Below are positions 16,296 through 24,825 of a DNA stretch of 54,717 nt, piece by piece. The DNA lies in NCBI GenBank assembly GCA_002361485.1, contig DESZ01000032.1, positions 1 through 54,717 of the forward strand, written 5' to 3'. Positions within the stretch are counted from its first letter, which is position 1. Each line of letters begins with the position of its first letter. A model generated the notes under the pieces. It was not told where the DNA came from. It made no database searches and worked only from the letters and a program-made list of their open reading frames with translations. The translations under genes were made by a program, and so were the position numbers. Source of the DNA: Cyanobacteria bacterium UBA3301 (lineage in GTDB: Bacteria; Cyanobacteriota; Vampirovibrionia; Gastranaerophilales; Gastranaerophilaceae).

Positions 16296-18089
16296 CTATT
16301 TTGTACGTTGGAAAAATCCAGCCAGTTCTTTATGCGGAATAACATGGCTAATCGGTCTGCCATGCGGGCAAGTATAAGGCATTTTTGTCGTGCGCCATTT
16401 TTTAATAATTTCCTGCATCTGCCAAATTGATAACGGGGTATTTGCTTTGACAGAAGCCTTGCAAGCCGTTGTCTTTAGGATTTGTTCTTCCAAATTGTCA
16501 ATATTACCTTCAATATTATTCAAAATATCCGCGATAATTTCTTTAGGATTTATTTTCGCGAGGACTTGAGGAATTTTACGAAATATGATTTCATTGTCAT
16601 TAACAAATTCTATCCCATAGCCAAAATGTTCAAATTTAGAAATATTTTCCTTTATAAGTTCAGCTTCAGAAGCGGAAACTTCTATCACGTCGGATACAAA
16701 AAGCATTTGAGAAATTATTTCTTTATTATCCTGAAGTTTTTCATAATTGTATCTTTCTTCTGCAATATGCTGATCAACTATTTCAAGCCCTTCTTCCGTT
16801 TCAATCAAAATATATGTATCTTTATATTGTCCGATAATTTTATCGCCTGATTCTTCAATCGGAGATTTTTGTTCAAACATAACCTGTTGAGAGGCCTGAT
16901 ATTGTTGAGGTTGTTTTGTCTGATATGTTACCTCCATTGGAGATATATTTGACGGAACAAACATTGTGTCATTTTGTTCATCAATGTAAATTTCGCCTTT
17001 AGCTTTCGGAAATTGCACAATCGGCGACGAACTATCCGAAATCGGCGGAGTTTGCGGTTGTTGCGAGTATGCAGAAAATGGCTTTACATTTGTTTTTTCT
17101 ACATAATTTGATAACCCTGCCTGAACGGAAGAATATATAAAATTAAATATTTGATTAGGATTTTTATAGCGAACCTCTTTTTTTGTCGGATGAACATTTA
17201 CATCCACATCATGAGGCGGAATTTCTAAATTTAAAACAACAAACGGATATTTATTGTTTGCAGTTAAGGTTTTATAAACATTATCAATAGCTTTTTGAAA
17301 AACAGGACATTTCACTGCACGCGAATTTATATATGTATAATAACTTTTTTTGCTGTAACGCGTATAATCAGGAGTACTCACAAAACCTGAAATCCTCAGT
17401 CCTGACAGTTCATCAGTCTTTAACACTTCTTTTAGGTTATCTGTTACATCAGAGGAATAAACTTCTTTTATAGTTTGGGTTAAATTATTTTGCCCTGTTG
17501 TTTTTAAGACAGTTTTGCCGTATTTTTTTAATTCTATTGAAACTTCCGGATGTGATAGAGCAATAGCTTGAACCATCTCTTGAATATATGAAAACTCGGT
17601 ATTTGAACTTTTTAAAAATTTCAAACGAACGGGCAAATTATAGAATAAATCTTTAACTTCCATAATAGTACCGACAGCACAACCCGTTTCCACCTGCTTA
17701 ACTTCGGAATTTTCACAAGTAACTTTCGTGCCCGTTTCAAATTCAGCAGTTCTTGTAATACAAGTCAATTTTGAAATTGAAATAATACTTGCTAAAGCTT
17801 CACCGCGGAAACCGAAGGTATGGATATTGTATAAATCATCATCTTCATGAATTTTACTTGTTGCGTGTTTTGAAAAAGCAAGTAAAATATCGTCAGGATG
17901 TATCCCCGAACCGTTATCGGCAATTCTTATATCACGGCAATCGTTTGTAATTTCAATACTGACTTTTGTAGCACCGGCGTCAATTGAATTTTCTGTCAAT
18001 TCTTTTACAACTGATGCCGGACGTTCGATAACTTCTCCTGCTGCAATCTGGTTAATCAAATTCTTTGATAATTGTTTTATCCTTGCCAT
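16296..18089 (-). CDS. mutL: DNA mismatch repair protein MutL
   Basis: MutL couples MutS mismatch recognition to strand incision. The 597-aa product has the GHKL ATPase motifs (ELTENSIDAGA, IADNGSGI, TFGFRGEAL) and a transducer domain (VDVNVHPTKKEVR). The C-terminal domain keeps DQHIAEERYNYE, close to the endonuclease motif DQHA(x)2E(x)4E, plus ACKASVKAN and CPHGRP, so this is a latent-endonuclease MutL, as expected where MutH is absent. I chose the ATG at 18089 because AGAGGG precedes it and family members start MxxIxxL; an upstream in-frame start at 18119 adds ten residues. MutS is not in the window. Confidence 0.95.
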   Translation of the reverse strand: MARIKQLSKNLINQIAAGEVIERPASVVKELTENSIDAGATKVSIEITNDCRDIRIADNGSGIHPDDILLAFSKHATSKIHEDDDLYNIHTFGFRGEALASIISISKLTCITRTAEFETGTKVTCENSEVKQVETGCAVGTIMEVKDLFYNLPVRLKFLKSSNTEFSYIQEMVQAIALSHPEVSIELKKYGKTVLKTTGQNNLTQTIKEVYSSDVTDNLKEVLKTDELSGLRISGFVSTPDYTRYSKKSYYTYINSRAVKCPVFQKAIDNVYKTLTANNKYPFVVLNLEIPPHDVDVNVHPTKKEVRYKNPNQIFNFIYSSVQAGLSNYVEKTNVKPFSAYSQQPQTPPISDSSSPIVQFPKAKGEIYIDEQNDTMFVPSNISPMEVTYQTKQPQQYQASQQVMFEQKSPIEESGDKIIGQYKDTYILIETEEGLEIVDQHIAEERYNYEKLQDNKEIISQMLFVSDVIEVSASEAELIKENISKFEHFGYGIEFVNDNEIIFRKIPQVLAKINPKEIIADILNNIEGNIDNLEEQILKTTACKASVKANTPLSIWQMQEIIKKWRTTKMPYTCPHGRPISHVIPHKELAGFFQRTK

Positions 18090-18198
18090 AAAATACATCC
18101 CTCTATCTATTAAAATCATACCACAAAATCATATAAACGTTTGATTACAGAAATGATAGAACAAAGTAATATAAATTTGTTAAGATATGGGAGGAAAA

Positions 18199-19074
18199 AT
18201 GCCAAGACTTGCAGGAAACATAAAATTAAAACCGCAGAAGAAAGCGGATTTACAGATAGTTAAAAAGCCTGATATTAAAACAACAAAATACAGTGATATT
18301 AACTTGAATAAATGGAAAGATTACGCACATGTAATTACTAATTCATTATGGCTATTCCCTGCTAGATTAAAAGAACACGGACATTCAAACGATTATCACG
18401 GCAATTATATCCCCCAAATTGCGCAGCAAATGTACGAACGCTATACAAAGAAAAACGATGTCGTATTAGATATGTTTTTCGGTTCGGGAACATCAGGTAT
18501 TGAAGCTATTAATATGAACAGACGCTGCATCGGCGTTGAATTAAAACAAGATTTAGTTGACAGAGTATCAGAAAAATTCACTCCAAAACAGCTGGTTACA
18601 GATGTAAACCTTGTATGTGCAGATTCAACAAGCCAAGATGCGGTTGAAAAAGTTAAAGCAAGATTAGAAATTATGGGCGAAGAAAAAGCACAATTTTTGA
18701 TGCTCCATCCGCCTTATGACGATATTATTAAATTCTCTGACAAAAAGGAAGATTTATCTAACTGTGAATCAACCGAACAATTCTATGATATGTTTGAAAA
18801 AGTTGCTCAAAACGGTTACGATTTACTTGAAAAAGGACGCTTTGCCTGCCTTATTATCGGAGACAGCTACAAAAATTCGGAAGTTCAGCCTTTAGGTTTT
18901 GAATGCATGGACAGAATGAGAAAAATCGGATTCAAATTGAAATCGACTATTGTCAAAGATATCCAAGGTAATGAAAGAGCCAAAGGAAGAACGGCTAATT
19001 TATGGCGCTATCGAGCTTTAGCAGGCGGATTTTCAATATTTAACCACGAATATATATTTGTATTCCAAAAGTAA
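18199..19074 (+). CDS. Orphan DNA methyltransferase (N6-adenine or N4-cytosine type)
   Basis: A 291-aa SAM-dependent amino-methyltransferase. Motif I is VVLDMFFGSGTSGIEA (about 85-100), followed by GVELKQD; motif IV reads HPPYDD, an HPPY variant of the usual (D/S)PPY. With I before IV and no inserted recognition domain, target bases cannot be read. No restriction endonuclease gene is adjacent, so it looks solitary, though a small XRE regulator follows convergently. The ATG at 18199 is chosen because GGAGG is 4 bp upstream; an earlier ATG at 18187 would include that RBS in the gene. Confidence 0.88.
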   Translation: MPRLAGNIKLKPQKKADLQIVKKPDIKTTKYSDINLNKWKDYAHVITNSLWLFPARLKEHGHSNDYHGNYIPQIAQQMYERYTKKNDVVLDMFFGSGTSGIEAINMNRRCIGVELKQDLVDRVSEKFTPKQLVTDVNLVCADSTSQDAVEKVKARLEIMGEEKAQFLMLHPPYDDIIKFSDKKEDLSNCESTEQFYDMFEKVAQNGYDLLEKGRFACLIIGDSYKNSEVQPLGFECMDRMRKIGFKLKSTIVKDIQGNERAKGRTANLWRYRALAGGFSIFNHEYIFVFQK

Positions 19075-19080
19075 TTAATA

Positions 19081-19419
19081 TTACTTTTTCAATGCAGCAA
19101 TGACATTATATATCGTTTGAAGTTTTTCATCATCGCAATCAGATAGCAGTCTGTCTATTTCTTTCTTTAACTCTTGTTCTTTAGGAGTCACATTAGAAAA
19201 CTTTGCCTTAAAGAAATAACTCGGCTCTACATTGAAATAATTGCAGAACTTTGACATCGCTTCACTTGAGACAAAAGCTTTGCCTGTTTCTATTCCGGAA
19301 ATTGTCTTATAATCCATACTCACAATTTCCGCAAGCTGTTCTTGCGTCATTTTTAAAGATTTTCGCATATAACACAAATTTTGACCAAAGATTTTTTTAA
19401 TATTTTCACTACTTAACAT
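19081..19419 (-). CDS. XRE-family helix-turn-helix regulator
   Basis: A 112-aa DNA-binding protein. Residues 8-65 form a Cro/C1-type HTH (MRKSLKMTQEQLAEIVSMDY, recognition helix KTISGIETGKAF), followed by a short helical tail that may dimerise. It converges on the methyltransferase with a 6-bp gap and diverges from the LuxR-like gene at 19542. A perfect 18-bp inverted repeat lies in the divergent region and is a natural candidate operator. It could be the controller of the methyltransferase or of the LuxR-like gene; neither is shown. Confidence 0.88.
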   Translation of the reverse strand: MLSSENIKKIFGQNLCYMRKSLKMTQEQLAEIVSMDYKTISGIETGKAFVSSEAMSKFCNYFNVEPSYFFKAKFSNVTPKEQELKKEIDRLLSDCDDEKLQTIYNVIAALKK

Positions 19420-19456
19420 ATTTTCATAATAGTTTCTTTTTAAATATGTTTCTAGT

Positions 19457-19528
19457 AAATTAAAATAGGAAATTCTAATTTAAATACGATAAATAGTAAT
19501 TTTCATTAATAATTTCCTATTTTAATTT
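19457..19528. promoter_or_regulatory. 18-bp perfect inverted repeat between divergent regulators
   Basis: The arm AAATTAAAATAGGAAATT (19457-19474) has its exact reverse complement at 19511-19528, separated by 36 bp. The right arm ends just before the SD (GGAAG, 19530-19534) of the LuxR-like gene. It is likely an operator pair or loop-forming site for one of the flanking regulators. Confidence 0.7.
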
Positions 19529-19541
19529 TGGAAGTAAGATA

Positions 19542-19739
19542 ATGTATCCATTCAGTTTGACGGACAGAGAAAAAGAAATTGCGAAATATATAATTAAGGG
19601 TTACAGCAATTCGGAAATTGCCAAAATGTTGTTTGTTAGCAAAAGTACAGTTAAAGTGCACGTTAGCAATATTTTACAAAAAACGAAAGCTAAAAATCGA
19701 GTTAACCTTGCCTATATCTTGGGAAGCATTGAAATTTAA
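19542..19739 (+). CDS. Stand-alone LuxR/GerE-type HTH protein
   Basis: A 65-aa protein made only of a GerE-type HTH: LTDREKEIAKYIIKGYSNSEIAKMLFVSKSTVKVHVSNILQKTKAKNRVNLAYIL. All core positions of the LuxR DNA-binding domain are present, but there is no receiver or ligand domain, as in GerE. It probably binds DNA as a dimer; targets are unknown. Divergent from the XRE gene, with the inverted repeat in the shared promoter region. Confidence 0.88.
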   Translation: MYPFSLTDREKEIAKYIIKGYSNSEIAKMLFVSKSTVKVHVSNILQKTKAKNRVNLAYILGSIEI

Positions 19740-19793
19740 ACCTGCAAATTTTACAGTCATGTAAATAAATGATGATTTTTTTTGAATAATTAT

Positions 19794-19799
19794 TATAAT
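19794..19799 (+). promoter_or_regulatory. -10 box of a predicted leaderless mRNA
   Basis: TATAAT ends 6 nt before the ATG at 19806. No RBS lies between, so transcription would begin at or next to the start codon. No clear -35 is seen. Confidence 0.55.
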
Positions 19800-19805
19800 G
19801 TTTGT

Positions 19806-20453
19806 ATGAAAAAGATTAATCTTGTGGTATTGGTTATAGGTTTGCTTATCGGACAGGTTTCCTGTTATGCAAAAGATAATAAACTTCCTGTGCAAGGAAG
19901 CGGATATGTTGGAACTTTACCTGATTTGCCGGCATATCATCAGCCTGAGCAAGATTCTGCCAAAAAGCAAGAAAAATCGGTTCAATCCATACCTTCAAAG
20001 AATTTTAATTCAGAAAGCGAATTGAAGCCCGTACCTGACGATAATCCGGCTTTTGTAAATATTATTTTAAAACCTGATAAAACGTCCAAATATTTAAATG
20101 ATATTCACGAAATTATTCCAATACTTGAAGAAATTTATGATTTAATAGATGACAAAAAAGATGTTCAACTATTCAATGCAAAAGTTTACTATTTTAATAA
20201 AAGCATTGATTATTTCAGAGATAAATATGAAGATAAGCCTGAAAGCAATTATGTATCATATAAAAAACTTATGGAACTGAATATTCATACGCGTTCGGTT
20301 GCTTTATTAAGGACGGAAGCAAAAAAATATAATCCGTATTTGTCATATGGCGGCGGGGGATACATATACGACCCAAACAACATAAATGAACAATTGGATT
20401 ATCTCAAAAGCGAAATACGACAAGTAATTTTGGTCCTTAGGGAATCAAACTAA
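19806..20453 (+). CDS. Exported hypothetical protein
   Basis: A 215-aa protein of unknown function. The start at 19806 gives a good signal peptide (MKKINLVVLVIGLLIGQVSCYA, cleavage likely after CYA; the Cys could alternatively be a weak lipobox). An in-frame ATG 24 bp upstream lies in the promoter and is unlikely. The mature part has a Pro-rich linker (about 30-75) and a helical domain (about 85-215) with a GGGGY patch near residue 185. It ends 42 bp before the LptF/G-like gene, which has its own -10, and a cell-envelope role is a guess from location. Confidence 0.75.
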   Translation: MKKINLVVLVIGLLIGQVSCYAKDNKLPVQGSGYVGTLPDLPAYHQPEQDSAKKQEKSVQSIPSKNFNSESELKPVPDDNPAFVNIILKPDKTSKYLNDIHEIIPILEEIYDLIDDKKDVQLFNAKVYYFNKSIDYFRDKYEDKPESNYVSYKKLMELNIHTRSVALLRTEAKKYNPYLSYGGGGYIYDPNNINEQLDYLKSEIRQVILVLRESN

Positions 20454-20460
20454 AAATTAT

Positions 20461-20489
20461 TTGCGCAAAACTTTTGTTTAGATTAAAAT
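20461..20489 (+). promoter_or_regulatory. Promoter of a predicted leaderless lptF/G-like mRNA
   Basis: TTGCGC (20461-20466), 17-bp spacer, TAAAAT (20484-20489), then 6 nt to the ATG at 20496. No RBS. Confidence 0.6.
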
Positions 20490-20495
20490 CAATAT

Positions 20496-21632
20496 ATGTT
20501 AAGAAGGATAGTTGCTTATTTTAAATTAATGTATCAAAAGATGCCTGTAATAGACAGATATTTGCTAAAGCAGGTTATTTTAGTATTTATAATGGGTGTA
20601 TTTGTTTTTTCAACAATTATATTTGCTTCAGATACATTTATTACTTTAATCAAGCAAATATCCCAATTCGGCATCCCGTTTAAAGTCGCGTTAATAATGA
20701 TATTGTTAAACTTACCTGCAGTTATAGTTTTATCTATTCCGATGGGCGTTTTATTATCAACGGTTATGGTTTTAAATAAACTTAGCCTATCTTCGGAAAT
20801 CACCGTAATGCGTGCGTGCGGAATTGGTTTAAACCGTATCGCAAAGCCTATTTTCACGTTTGCGGTTGTAATGGCTCTGGCAACTTTTGTAATAAATGAA
20901 AGTATCGCCCCAATAATGGCAAAAGAATCGAAAGATTTGGCTCTATGGGCATTAGGACAAAAAAATGTGCCTGAAGGCAGACAGAATTTTGTATTCAAAG
21001 AATTAGGCGATAATTGGTATTTGAAACGCCTATTCTATGTAGGGTATTGTCATAAGAAAACTTTATATAATGTGACTGTTTTAGACAATTCAAAACCGGG
21101 CACCGTACAAGTTTTACAAGCACGAGAAGGCGGAACATCCCCTCAGGGCTGGTTATTCAAAAAAGGTGCAATATACACCATCGGTGATGATGGGGAGGTA
21201 TTGAACACCACATTATTTGATACTTCAACAGTTAAGTTTGGTTTAGACCTGTCAAAAGAATTGAATAAAAATTTGGCAAGTGAAATGAGCTTTTTGAAAC
21301 TTACCAAATATATAGCTTCAGGCAAAGTAGCAGAGGAAGACAAAAATGCTTTGAAAGTTCAATTATTTGATAAATTAGCGCTTCCTATGGCTACGTTAGT
21401 TTTTGTATTAATCGGGGTGCCTCTTGCGATAACACCGCCAAGAGTAAGATACAATCGAGGATTTTTGTTTAGCGTTTTAATAATTTTTGCATTCTATGTA
21501 CTAAGAGCACTATCAATATCTTTCGGCTCGGCAGGAACAATAAATCCGTTTATAGCCGCATGGCTTCCTGATATAATCTTGGCACTTTTGGGTACCTGGC
21601 TATATTATAAAAAAGTTTATACAATTTGCTAA
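20496..21632 (+). CDS. LptF/LptG-family LPS transport permease
   Basis: LptF and LptG are the membrane subunits of the LptB2FGC ABC transporter that extracts LPS from the inner membrane. The 378-aa protein has the YjgP/YjgQ layout: membrane segments near 25-47, 62-90 and 105-130, a periplasmic beta-jellyroll domain (about 135-275) and three more membrane segments (about 285-375). The start IDRYLLKQ and the coupling region ITVMRACGIG are typical. Only one such gene is here; F and G cannot be told apart. It supports an outer membrane. A strong terminator follows. Confidence 0.9.
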   Translation: MLRRIVAYFKLMYQKMPVIDRYLLKQVILVFIMGVFVFSTIIFASDTFITLIKQISQFGIPFKVALIMILLNLPAVIVLSIPMGVLLSTVMVLNKLSLSSEITVMRACGIGLNRIAKPIFTFAVVMALATFVINESIAPIMAKESKDLALWALGQKNVPEGRQNFVFKELGDNWYLKRLFYVGYCHKKTLYNVTVLDNSKPGTVQVLQAREGGTSPQGWLFKKGAIYTIGDDGEVLNTTLFDTSTVKFGLDLSKELNKNLASEMSFLKLTKYIASGKVAEEDKNALKVQLFDKLALPMATLVFVLIGVPLAITPPRVRYNRGFLFSVLIIFAFYVLRALSISFGSAGTINPFIAAWLPDIILALLGTWLYYKKVYTIC

Positions 21633-21665
21633 AAAAATAACCGTCTTAAGACGGTTATTTTTTTA
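21631..21665. terminator. Bidirectional terminator
   Basis: A near-perfect palindrome: A-run, ATAACCGTC, TTAA, GACGGTTAT, T-run. It serves both the LptF/G-like gene (+) and the convergent flavodoxin gene (-). Confidence 0.9.
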
Positions 21666-21690
21666 TGCATTTTTATTTACTATATTAGGT

Positions 21691-22173
21691 TTATAATTTT
21701 AAATCTTTAACCCATTCTTCCAGGTCTTCGACTGAAGGATTATAATTAAACAATTCTCCTTCCACAATTGTTGCCGAATCAGGAAGACTTGGCTTCAAGT
21801 ATTCAGCAGTGCCGCCAAAACCGCTTCCGCCTGATGTCGCAAAAAGTACAATCGTTTTATTTGAAAAATCATAAGTTTCCAAAAAAGTATTTACAATATT
21901 TGGTGCAACATACCACCAAATAGGAAATCCCAAAAATACAGTATCATAATTATCCATATCCAAATCTTTTTCAACAATTTCAGGTCTGCAATTTTTATCA
22001 TTCATTTCAACTGATGAACGCGATTTTTTATCCATCCAATTTAAATCCGCTTCAGTATACGGTTCCTTTGGTTCAATTTCAAAAATATCCGCTTCTGCGG
22101 CCTTCGCAAGGTTTTGCGCGACTTCTTTTGTCACTCCGCTTGCAGAAAAATATGCTACAAGTTTATTTGTCAT
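21691..22173 (-). CDS. Flavodoxin
   Basis: A 160-aa FMN electron carrier or flavodoxin-like reductase. It begins with the FMN phosphate loop variant LVAYFSASGVTKEVA and contains LGFPIWWYVAP and FATSGGSGFGGTA, the pattern of the YhcB/Flavodoxin_4-type proteins. The start at 22173 is set by GGGAGG 8 bp upstream; a longer frame from 22224 would run through the promoter. Divergent from hppA, with its own consensus promoter and an operator-like palindrome, so it is probably regulated, for example by redox or metal status. Confidence 0.9.
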   Translation of the reverse strand: MTNKLVAYFSASGVTKEVAQNLAKAAEADIFEIEPKEPYTEADLNWMDKKSRSSVEMNDKNCRPEIVEKDLDMDNYDTVFLGFPIWWYVAPNIVNTFLETYDFSNKTIVLFATSGGSGFGGTAEYLKPSLPDSATIVEGELFNYNPSVEDLEEWVKDLKL

Positions 22174-22196
22174 ATAATAACCTCCCTTCAAAATTG

Positions 22197-22243
22197 ATTG
22201 TATATGATTTTTCATATATGTCAATTAGTAAACATATTGTTTA
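22197..22243 (-). promoter_or_regulatory. Flavodoxin promoter with internal operator-like palindrome
   Basis: Minus-strand TTGACA (22224-22219), 16-bp spacer, TACAAT (22202-22197). The spacer is almost exactly the inverted repeat TATATGA/TCATATA (22201-22218), placed to compete with RNA polymerase. A second palindrome, AAACATATTGTTT (22231-22243), overlaps the divergent hppA -35. Confidence 0.65.
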
Positions 22244-22265
22244 AATTTAAAATATAATCTATAAT
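22237..22265 (+). promoter_or_regulatory. Predicted hppA promoter
   Basis: TTGTTT (22237-22242), 17-bp spacer, consensus TATAAT (22260-22265), with the RBS AAGGAG about 22 bp downstream. Confidence 0.7.
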
Positions 22266-22302
22266 AAATGAGTAAACGAATGTAAAGAAGGAGAGAGAAA
22301 AT

Positions 22303-24729
22303 ATGCTTAAAAAGTTTACATCTCTAATGGCAGTATTGTTTGCTGTTGGGATTTCACCTGCATTAGCAAGTGAAGCGGATTTAGTTGTTCCGAATATTAA
22401 AGACCTTTCTTCTAACGGCTATACTTTACTTTTGGCAGGTATCGGCGTTGCGGTATTAGGTCTGTTATTCGGATTATGGATGTTTGCACGGGTTAGAAAA
22501 TCTCCTGTACATCAAGCTATGGCTTCTGTCGGGAACACTATTTTTGAAACCTGTAAAACATATTTAATTCAACAGGGTAAATTTTTACTCGGCTTGGAAG
22601 TAATCATCGGGTTATGTATTGCTTTTTATTTCGGGTATTTGCAAAAGATGGGATTAGGCAGTGTATTAACAATACTTGGCTGGTCTGTTGTCGGGATATT
22701 GGGTTCTTATGCCGTTGCTTGGTTCGGAATCAGAATGAACACTTTAGCTAACGCAAGAACCGCTTTTGTATCCTTGAAAGGAAACCCGTTAAATATATTA
22801 AATATACCTTTAAAAGCAGGTATGAGTATCGGTGTTGTTCTTGTATCAATAGAATTAATAATGATGCTTGTTATTTTATTATTTGTACCGGGAGAAATCG
22901 CCGGAGCTTGCTTTATCGGCTTTGCAATCGGTGAATCCTTGGGGGCGTCAGCTTTGCGTGTTGCCGGCGGTATTTTTACAAAGATTGCCGATATCGGTTC
23001 TGATTTGATGAAAATCCAATTCGGAATAAAAGAAGATGACCCTCGTAACCCCGGTGTTATAGCTGATTGTACGGGTGATAATGCAGGGGATTCAATCGGA
23101 CCTACAGCTGACGGGTTTGAAACTTACGGTGTAACAGGCGTTGCATTAGTCAGCTTTATATTATTGGCCGTTTTGGGTGCGGAAAATCAAGTTCAATTAT
23201 TGGCTTGGATTTTTGTAATGAGATTTTTAATGATTGTAACATCTGTTTTAGCTTACGGCATTAACAGTATTTGGGATAAATTTTTCTATGCTCCTCGTAC
23301 TGAAAAATTTGATTTTGAAGTACCGTTAACAAGATTGGTTTGGTTAACATCAATACTTTCAATCGGAATGACATACGGCGTAAGCTATTGGTTATTGAAA
23401 GATATGGGAAGTAATGTATGGTTTATTTTAGCTACAATCATTTCTTGCGGAACTTTAGGCGCTGCATTAATTCCTGAATTTACAAAAATATTCACTTCTC
23501 CGAAAGCAAAACACACAGAAGAAGTTGTAACGGCTTCTCGCGAAGGCGGAGCATCATTAACAATTCTTTCCGGTATCGTTTCGGGTAATTTCTCGGGATT
23601 TTGGATTGGTGCCGTTATAGTATTATTAATGGCTTTGGCTTATATCGCAAGCGTGCATATTCCTGAATCATTAATGAATTATTCATCAGTATTTGCATTC
23701 GGGCTTGTTGCGTTCGGATTTTTGGGTATGGGACCTGTCACTATTGCGGTTGATTCATACGGACCTGTAACTGATAATGCTCAATCTGTTTATGAATTGT
23801 CTTTAATAGAAGACATTCCAAATGTAAAAGAAGAAATTCAAAATGATTACGGATTTGATGCGGATTTTGAAAACGCTAAAAAATACTTAGAAGAAAATGA
23901 CGGTGCGGGAAATACATTCAAAGCAACTTCAAAACCTGTATTGATAGGTACTGCGGTTGTCGGTGCAACAACAATGATTTTCTCATTGATTTTGGTTATC
24001 CAAAATACTTTGGGTATTGAACCTGAATCTGTTTTGAATTTGTTAAATCCGTATACATTATTAGGTTTGTTATTGGGCGGAGCGGTAATCTATTGGTTCT
24101 CGGGTGCTTCGATGCAAGCTGTTACAACAGGTGCATATCGCGCGGTTGAATATATTAAAGACAATATTAAACTTGGTGATGCTGATGAAAAGAGTGCAAA
24201 TGTAGCTAACTCAAAAGAAGTTGTAAAAATTTGTACTCAATATGCACAAAAAGGTATGGTAAATATCTTTATCGCATTATTTACATTTGCATTGGCATTT
24301 GCGTGCTTATCCGCACCTGCAGGGAAAAATGAACCTGTATCATTCTTTGTAAGTTATCTAATTGCAATCGCAATTTTCGGTTTATTCCAAGCCGTATTTA
24401 TGGCAAACGCAGGCGGCTGCTGGGATAATGCAAAGAAAATAGTTGAAGTTGATTTGGCAGAAAAGGGAACTCCTTTACACGAAGCAACAGTAGTTGGTGA
24501 TACGGTCGGAGATCCGTTCAAAGATACTTCTTCCGTTGCAATGAATCCGATAATTAAATTTACAACATTATTCGGATTATTGGCTATGGAAATTGCAATA
24601 AATGAAAACTTCAGAGATATTGCGCCATATTTCGGAATTTTATTCCTTGTAATAGCGCTTATTTTTGTAATTCGCTCTTTCTACGGAATGAGAATTCCGA
24701 CTAAAGAAACTGCACAAACAGAAGAATAG
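22303..24729 (+). CDS. hppA: Membrane-bound ion-pumping pyrophosphatase
   Basis: Membrane pyrophosphatases use PPi hydrolysis to pump H+ or Na+ across the cytoplasmic membrane. The 808-aa protein has about 16 membrane segments and the substrate-binding acids in DDPRNPGVIADCTGDNAGDSIGPTADGFETYG (about 245-276) and WDNAKK...VGDTVGDPFKDTS near the C-terminus. Lys540 in GNTFKATSK occupies the place where K+-independent enzymes carry Lys. The GDNAGDSIGPTADGFETYG form differs from the common GDNVGDxAGxxADLxE and recalls the divergent H+-pumping group; ion specificity remains inference. The first 23 residues look like a cleavable signal peptide. Confidence 0.95.
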   Translation: MLKKFTSLMAVLFAVGISPALASEADLVVPNIKDLSSNGYTLLLAGIGVAVLGLLFGLWMFARVRKSPVHQAMASVGNTIFETCKTYLIQQGKFLLGLEVIIGLCIAFYFGYLQKMGLGSVLTILGWSVVGILGSYAVAWFGIRMNTLANARTAFVSLKGNPLNILNIPLKAGMSIGVVLVSIELIMMLVILLFVPGEIAGACFIGFAIGESLGASALRVAGGIFTKIADIGSDLMKIQFGIKEDDPRNPGVIADCTGDNAGDSIGPTADGFETYGVTGVALVSFILLAVLGAENQVQLLAWIFVMRFLMIVTSVLAYGINSIWDKFFYAPRTEKFDFEVPLTRLVWLTSILSIGMTYGVSYWLLKDMGSNVWFILATIISCGTLGAALIPEFTKIFTSPKAKHTEEVVTASREGGASLTILSGIVSGNFSGFWIGAVIVLLMALAYIASVHIPESLMNYSSVFAFGLVAFGFLGMGPVTIAVDSYGPVTDNAQSVYELSLIEDIPNVKEEIQNDYGFDADFENAKKYLEENDGAGNTFKATSKPVLIGTAVVGATTMIFSLILVIQNTLGIEPESVLNLLNPYTLLGLLLGGAVIYWFSGASMQAVTTGAYRAVEYIKDNIKLGDADEKSANVANSKEVVKICTQYAQKGMVNIFIALFTFALAFACLSAPAGKNEPVSFFVSYLIAIAIFGLFQAVFMANAGGCWDNAKKIVEVDLAEKGTPLHEATVVGDTVGDPFKDTSSVAMNPIIKFTTLFGLLAMEIAINENFRDIAPYFGILFLVIALIFVIRSFYGMRIPTKETAQTEE

Positions 24730-24732
24730 ATT

Positions 24733-24812
24733 AAGATGGCAAGAAGACAAGAAGACAAGAAGACAGGCAAATCTTGCATGGCTTCTTGACCTCTTGACTT
24801 CCTGACCTCTGA
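24733..24812. repeat. Octamer-phased imperfect palindrome, copy 3
   Basis: Fills the gap between hppA and nfnA. The left arm has three AAGAAGAC units; the right arm has CTTCTTGA, CCTCTTGA, CTTCCTGA, CCTCTGA. It is nearly the same sequence as the element at 36669-36752 in reverse orientation. Confidence 0.75.
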
Positions 24813-24825
24813 AAATGAGGGAAAA

